Assembly (NCBI GenBank): GCA_029933995.1
Contig: JAOZNB010000073.1
Span: 1 to 6,412, forward strand
Length of the DNA stretch: 6,412 nucleotides
Reading direction: 5' to 3'
Origin: Candidatus Moraniibacteriota bacterium
GTDB taxonomy: Bacteria; Patescibacteriota; Minisyncoccia; Moranbacterales; GCA-2747515
Both the position numbers and the translations under genes were made by a program. Position 1 is the first letter of the stretch, and each line of letters opens with the position of its first letter. Under the pieces are notes generated by a model that ran no database searches, was not told where the DNA came from, and was given only the letters and a program-made list of their open reading frames with translations. Below are positions 4,219-6,412 of this stretch, piece by piece.

Positions 4219-4247
4219 TTGGCAAAAATAATATTGCATGATATAAT
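4219..4247 (+). promoter_or_regulatory. Strong promoter of the prepilin-like gene
   Basis: TTGGCA (4219-4224) is followed after exactly 17 bases by a perfect TATAAT (4242-4247). TGA directly before the -10 makes an extended -10. Transcription would begin near 4254, about 23 bases before the ATG at 4277. This is the best promoter in the window, and it supports the start at 4277. Confidence 0.75.
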
Positions 4248-4276
4248 AAAAAAAGATAAAAAATAATAAAAATATA

Positions 4277-4869
4277 ATGAAACAAATAATAAAAAAAGAA
4301 CTTAAATTTATAGGAAGAAAAGCTTTTGGAGCATCTCTATAGACGCATTAGTTTTTATAGTGGTAGCAGGAACAGGTATCTGGGCACTAGCAGCATTTAC
4401 AGAACCATCTACAACTCCAGGAAATTCAGTACAAGACTTTGCAAAAAACATAATGGGAGCAAATAACTCTGATAATGCTTTTGATTCAGGCAACGTTGTA
4501 GCTAATAGTGATGGGAGCATTGTGGAGGGTTTGGAAGCACAAGTTGGTGCTACTGCACTTTCAGCGGAATCAGGAGCAACTATGGCTATTGGGGCAGTGG
4601 CAGCATATTGTCGTGATCTATCTGCTACAGCAGAATATGCAATTAATGAATCAAATACAAGTGCAATATATACAGATTGGCGACTTGGTTCTTTGCCAGA
4701 ACTTACAAATTTTTTAGGAATGACTGCGAGTGGAAATCTCATTTGCTCGCCTACTGCAGCTGAGGCAAATTATAGTGCTAAAAATGCTTGGCGATGTATT
4801 AGGCTTTCTGATGGTTATATATACAACTATTTATATAATGCTACTAAGTATGTGCGATGTGTCCGTTAA
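4277..4869 (+). pseudogene. Frameshifted type IV prepilin-like protein with DUF1566-like C-terminus
   Basis: The frame opened at ATG 4277 encodes 21 residues ending KAFGASL and stops at TAG 4340. The frame one base back continues IDALVFIVVAGTGIWAL... to TAA 4867. Joined with one extra base near 4338-4341, they give GASLIDALVFIVVAGTGI, the type IV prepilin motif (G, then xTLIE followed by a hydrophobic helix), with Asp at +5 in place of Glu. The rejoined protein has about 197 residues: an 18-residue basic leader, the pilin helix, a Ser/Asn/Gly-rich middle, and a C-terminal part with YCRDL, TDWRLGSLPEL and final YVRCVR that resembles DUF1566 (Lcl C-terminal). A GTG at 4360 could only start inside the helix. 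It may be a true pseudogene, a sequencing error, or, less likely, programmed frameshifting. Intact, it would be a pilin-like surface protein. Confidence 0.75.
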
Positions 4870-4897
4870 ATATTTTTTAAAATTTTATAAATAAAAC

Positions 4898-4933
4898 AAC
4901 AAAAAACTTTCATTTTCGTGAGAGTTTTTTGTT
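4898..4933 (+). terminator. Intrinsic terminator after the prepilin-like gene
   Basis: A 15-pair stem (4898-4912 with 4919-4933, one G-T pair) closes a TTTTCG loop. The T tract TTTTTTGTTTT forms its descending arm. It starts 28 bases after the stop codon. Confidence 0.8.
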
Positions 4934-5075
4934 TTACAAATAGCTTTTTTAGGTGAAAGAAAAAATAAGGGTGTGCGTAATATAGGGAAGAATTGGCCGT
5001 TCTGTAAATAATTAATGTAAAACCTATATATTTAATAGCACTCGTAAAATGAGGATTATTGGATAAAATAATAAA

Positions 5076-5537
5076 ATGAAAAAGAGTTATAAAACAACAA
5101 TAGGTGTATTTGCTCTAGCAGCAGTTGCACTAACAGGGTCACAGATGGCAGCAAATGCATATCAAGGTGACTATACAAAGCAAGGACCAAATTATTCACA
5201 GGAGAGACACGAGGCAATGACACAGGCATTTGATAATAATGATTATAATGCTTGGAAAAAACAAATGGAAGGTCGTGGTCGTGTAACAGAAGTAGTAACA
5301 GCAGATAATTTTGCACAGTTCAAAGAAGCACATCGTCTTGGTCTAGCAGGAGATACTGCTGGAGCAGATGCAATCAGGGCTGAACTTGGACTTCGTACAA
5401 GTAACGGAGAAAAAGGTGGTCATGGTTATGGTAAGGGCGAAGGAAAAGGTAAAGGAAATAGTGAAAATCGTGGACAAAATAAAGGTGGAAATTTTGTTGA
5501 CGCAAATGGTGATGGAACATGTGACATGATAAACTAG
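5076..5537 (+). CDS. Secreted protein with C-terminal EF-hand-like Ca2+ motif
   Basis: This 153-residue protein is exported by Sec: a basic start (MKKSYK), a hydrophobic core, and an AxA cleavage site, AANA, cut after residue 28. Residues about 39-107 form a helical, charged domain (SQERHEAMTQAFDNNDYNAW ... GRGRVTEVV, then DNFAQFKEAHRLGLAGD and ADAIRAELGL) of a kind seen in small secreted Patescibacterial proteins; I do not know its function. Residues 108-140 are a Gly/Lys-rich, low-complexity, basic linker. The end, DANGDGTCD (142-150), fits the DxNxDGxxD calcium loop of EF-hand and dockerin-like motifs, with an unpaired cysteine, C149. The gene lies between two terminators. I find no convincing promoter; TTGGCC at 4993 with TGTAAA at 5016 is weak. 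No Shine-Dalgarno sequence precedes the ATG. It may share a surface role with the next gene. Confidence 0.8.
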   Translation: MKKSYKTTIGVFALAAVALTGSQMAANAYQGDYTKQGPNYSQERHEAMTQAFDNNDYNAWKKQMEGRGRVTEVVTADNFAQFKEAHRLGLAGDTAGADAIRAELGLRTSNGEKGGHGYGKGEGKGKGNSENRGQNKGGNFVDANGDGTCDMIN

Positions 5538-5548
5538 TTATCTTGTAT

Positions 5549-5577
5549 TTAAAGGAGAAAATATTTTTCTCCTTTAA
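5549..5577 (+). terminator. Hairpin terminator between the two secreted-protein genes
   Basis: AAAGGAGAAA (5551-5560) pairs perfectly with TTTCTCCTTT (5566-5575), with A-T pairs added at both ends. The stem itself supplies the T-rich descending arm, but the tail beyond it is short. The GGAG here is part of the stem and lies too far from the next ATG to be a ribosome binding site. Confidence 0.6.
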
Positions 5578-5612
5578 TATAAGATCATTAATTAATAAAT
5601 AACAAATGATTT

Positions 5613-6412
5613 ATGAATAAAAAGAAAATATATATGTATGTAGGAGTTGCTACAATGGGATTAATGGCAACAGCATCAGTACATGCTATAGGTGGTCAAG
5701 GTATGGGAGTGGGAGCAGGTAATGGAAGTGGAAATGGACAAAAAGGTGTACAGAATATGATAGATAAAGATAATAATGGAATCCCAGATGGTCAAGAAGA
5801 TTTTGATGAGGATGGAATAATTAATCGTGATGACGATGATTATGAAAAACAATATTTAAATATGCAGGATGCAGATGATGATGGTGTTGCAAATAGTATT
5901 GATGAGGATTATACACCTGTCGAGGATGGGACTAATCGTCCAGGAATAGTGGGACAAAAGCAAATGATACAAAATAGAGAGCAAATACAGAATCAAAGTG
6001 ATGATATGGCTTCTGAAATTCAAAATCGTGTAACAAATCGTAATCAAAATCGTGTTGCAAATCAAAATGATGGAGTGTTTGGAGAAAAAGTACGTGCAAT
6101 AGCACAGGAACAAGAAAGACTTCAAAAAGGTATTGCAGATGATATATCAACATTGCAAAAACAAAGTGGTTTCAAAAGAATGTTCATGGGAGCTGATAGG
6201 GATAGTGTCGAAAGTGCAGAGGATCAACTTGTGAGACATGATGAACGTGTTGTACAATTAAAAGCAATAAGTGAAACAACAACAGATTTAGCAGATAAAG
6301 CACTTATTGATAAACAGATTGAATTGATGGAGTCTGCTAGTTCTCGATTGCAAAAACAAGTTGCAGATAGTAGCGGAGGATTCAGTTTGTTTGGATGGGC
6401 GTTAAATTTATT
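5613..6412 (+). CDS. Secreted protein with TSP3-like Ca2+ repeats and coiled coil (partial)
   Basis: The frame starts at ATG 5613 and stays open to the window edge, so 266 residues are visible and the end is missing. A Sec signal peptide ends at VHA (cut after residue 25). A Gly-rich stretch follows. Residues 51-100 hold aspartate-rich motifs of thrombospondin type 3 kind: DKDNNGIPD (51-59), DFDEDGIIN and DADDDGVAN, which usually bind calcium. Residues about 115-152 are rich in Gln, Asn and Arg (QNRVTNRNQNRVANQND). Residues about 155-250 are charged and helical, with heptad-like spacing, probably a coiled coil. The visible end, GGFSLFGWALNL, is hydrophobic and may open a membrane segment. The start fits the signal peptide; the earlier ATG at 5606 meets a stop after four codons. 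It lies 75 bases after the previous gene, across a hairpin. A structural surface role is likely; the exact function is unknown. Confidence 0.8.
   Translation, partial: MNKKKIYMYVGVATMGLMATASVHAIGGQGMGVGAGNGSGNGQKGVQNMIDKDNNGIPDGQEDFDEDGIINRDDDDYEKQYLNMQDADDDGVANSIDEDYTPVEDGTNRPGIVGQKQMIQNREQIQNQSDDMASEIQNRVTNRNQNRVANQNDGVFGEKVRAIAQEQERLQKGIADDISTLQKQSGFKRMFMGADRDSVESAEDQLVRHDERVVQLKAISETTTDLADKALIDKQIELMESASSRLQKQVADSSGGFSLFGWALNL

Larger units (their letters stand above)
3651..4276. other. Repeat-rich non-coding spacer
   Basis: No gene is visible between the Gmad2 gene and the prepilin-like gene. In order the spacer holds a weak terminator-like hairpin, an A/T stem (CGAATAAA 3714-3721 with TTTATTCG 3735-3742), a TTTGCGAA...GAAGCAAT element, the first diverged direct repeat, a C-rich hairpin element, a (GTTAAA)8 array, an inverted C-rich element, the second direct repeat, and the promoter of the next gene. 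About 4072-4215 is plain AT-rich DNA in which I see nothing clear. Confidence 0.6.

Noticed and set aside
4308..4742. 144-codon minus-strand frame opposite the prepilin-like gene
   Set aside because: It is antisense to a sequence with a clear prepilin motif and DUF1566-like end once joined, has no recognisable domain, and lacks a promoter in its direction.
5551..5557. AAAGGAG as a ribosome binding site for the gene at 5613
   Set aside because: It lies more than 50 bases from the ATG and forms one arm of a perfect hairpin, so it belongs to the terminator.
454..6412. Alternative genetic code with TGA read as glycine, suggested by the lack of TGA stops
   Set aside because: All visible glycines use GGN codons, no gene contains an in-frame TGA, and conserved proteins end where expected at TAA or TAG. 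The small number of genes explains the absence of TGA stops.

Overview
The window is AT-rich bacterial DNA, most likely from a Candidate Phyla Radiation (Patescibacteria) genome. Four things point that way: short genes without Shine-Dalgarno sequences, a compact rpsF-ssb-rpsR cluster followed by efp instead of rplI, and small secreted or membrane-anchored proteins of types I associate with this group (Gmad2, prepilin plus DUF1566-like, Ca2+-motif proteins). The assignment is an inference; there is no rRNA gene here to confirm it.

Layout. 1-453: the terminator of an off-window gene, then a mostly empty spacer holding one palindromic repeat relic. 454-846 (+): membrane-anchored thioredoxin-like protein with a CPHC motif. 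A strong hairpin terminator (868-905) separates it from the convergent efp gene. 930-2787 (-): efp, rpsR, ssb and rpsF, read from right to left. 2788-3038: a divergent regulatory region. On the minus strand it carries a promoter, a hairpin resembling the S6:S18-binding rpsF leader, and an intrinsic terminator placed before rpsF; on the plus strand it carries the promoter of the next gene. 3039-3650 (+): membrane-anchored Gmad2-domain protein. 3651-4276: a 626-base repeat-rich spacer with diverged direct repeats, two G/C-rich hairpin elements in opposite orientation and a perfect (GTTAAA)8 array. 4277-4869 (+): type IV prepilin-like gene with a strong promoter but a one-base frameshift exactly in the prepilin motif. 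5076-5537 and 5613-6412 (+): two secreted proteins with aspartate-rich Ca2+-type motifs; the second runs off the end.

How the parts fit. The minus-strand block is translation and DNA maintenance machinery: S6 and S18 are ribosome partners, SSB binds single-stranded DNA, and EF-P rescues ribosomes stalled at polyproline. The leader suggests that S6:S18 feeds back on its own operon, possibly by transcription attenuation. The plus-strand genes all encode exported or membrane-anchored proteins and look like a cell-surface region.

None of the nine gene starts has a Shine-Dalgarno sequence. The three genes of the rpsF operon instead share the octamer ACTAATAT 7-10 bases before ATG. The spacers between ssb, rpsR and efp each hold short palindromes with a common TGTAG(A/T)G beginning. 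No TGA stop codon is used by the eight genes whose ends are visible, but nothing suggests a non-standard code.
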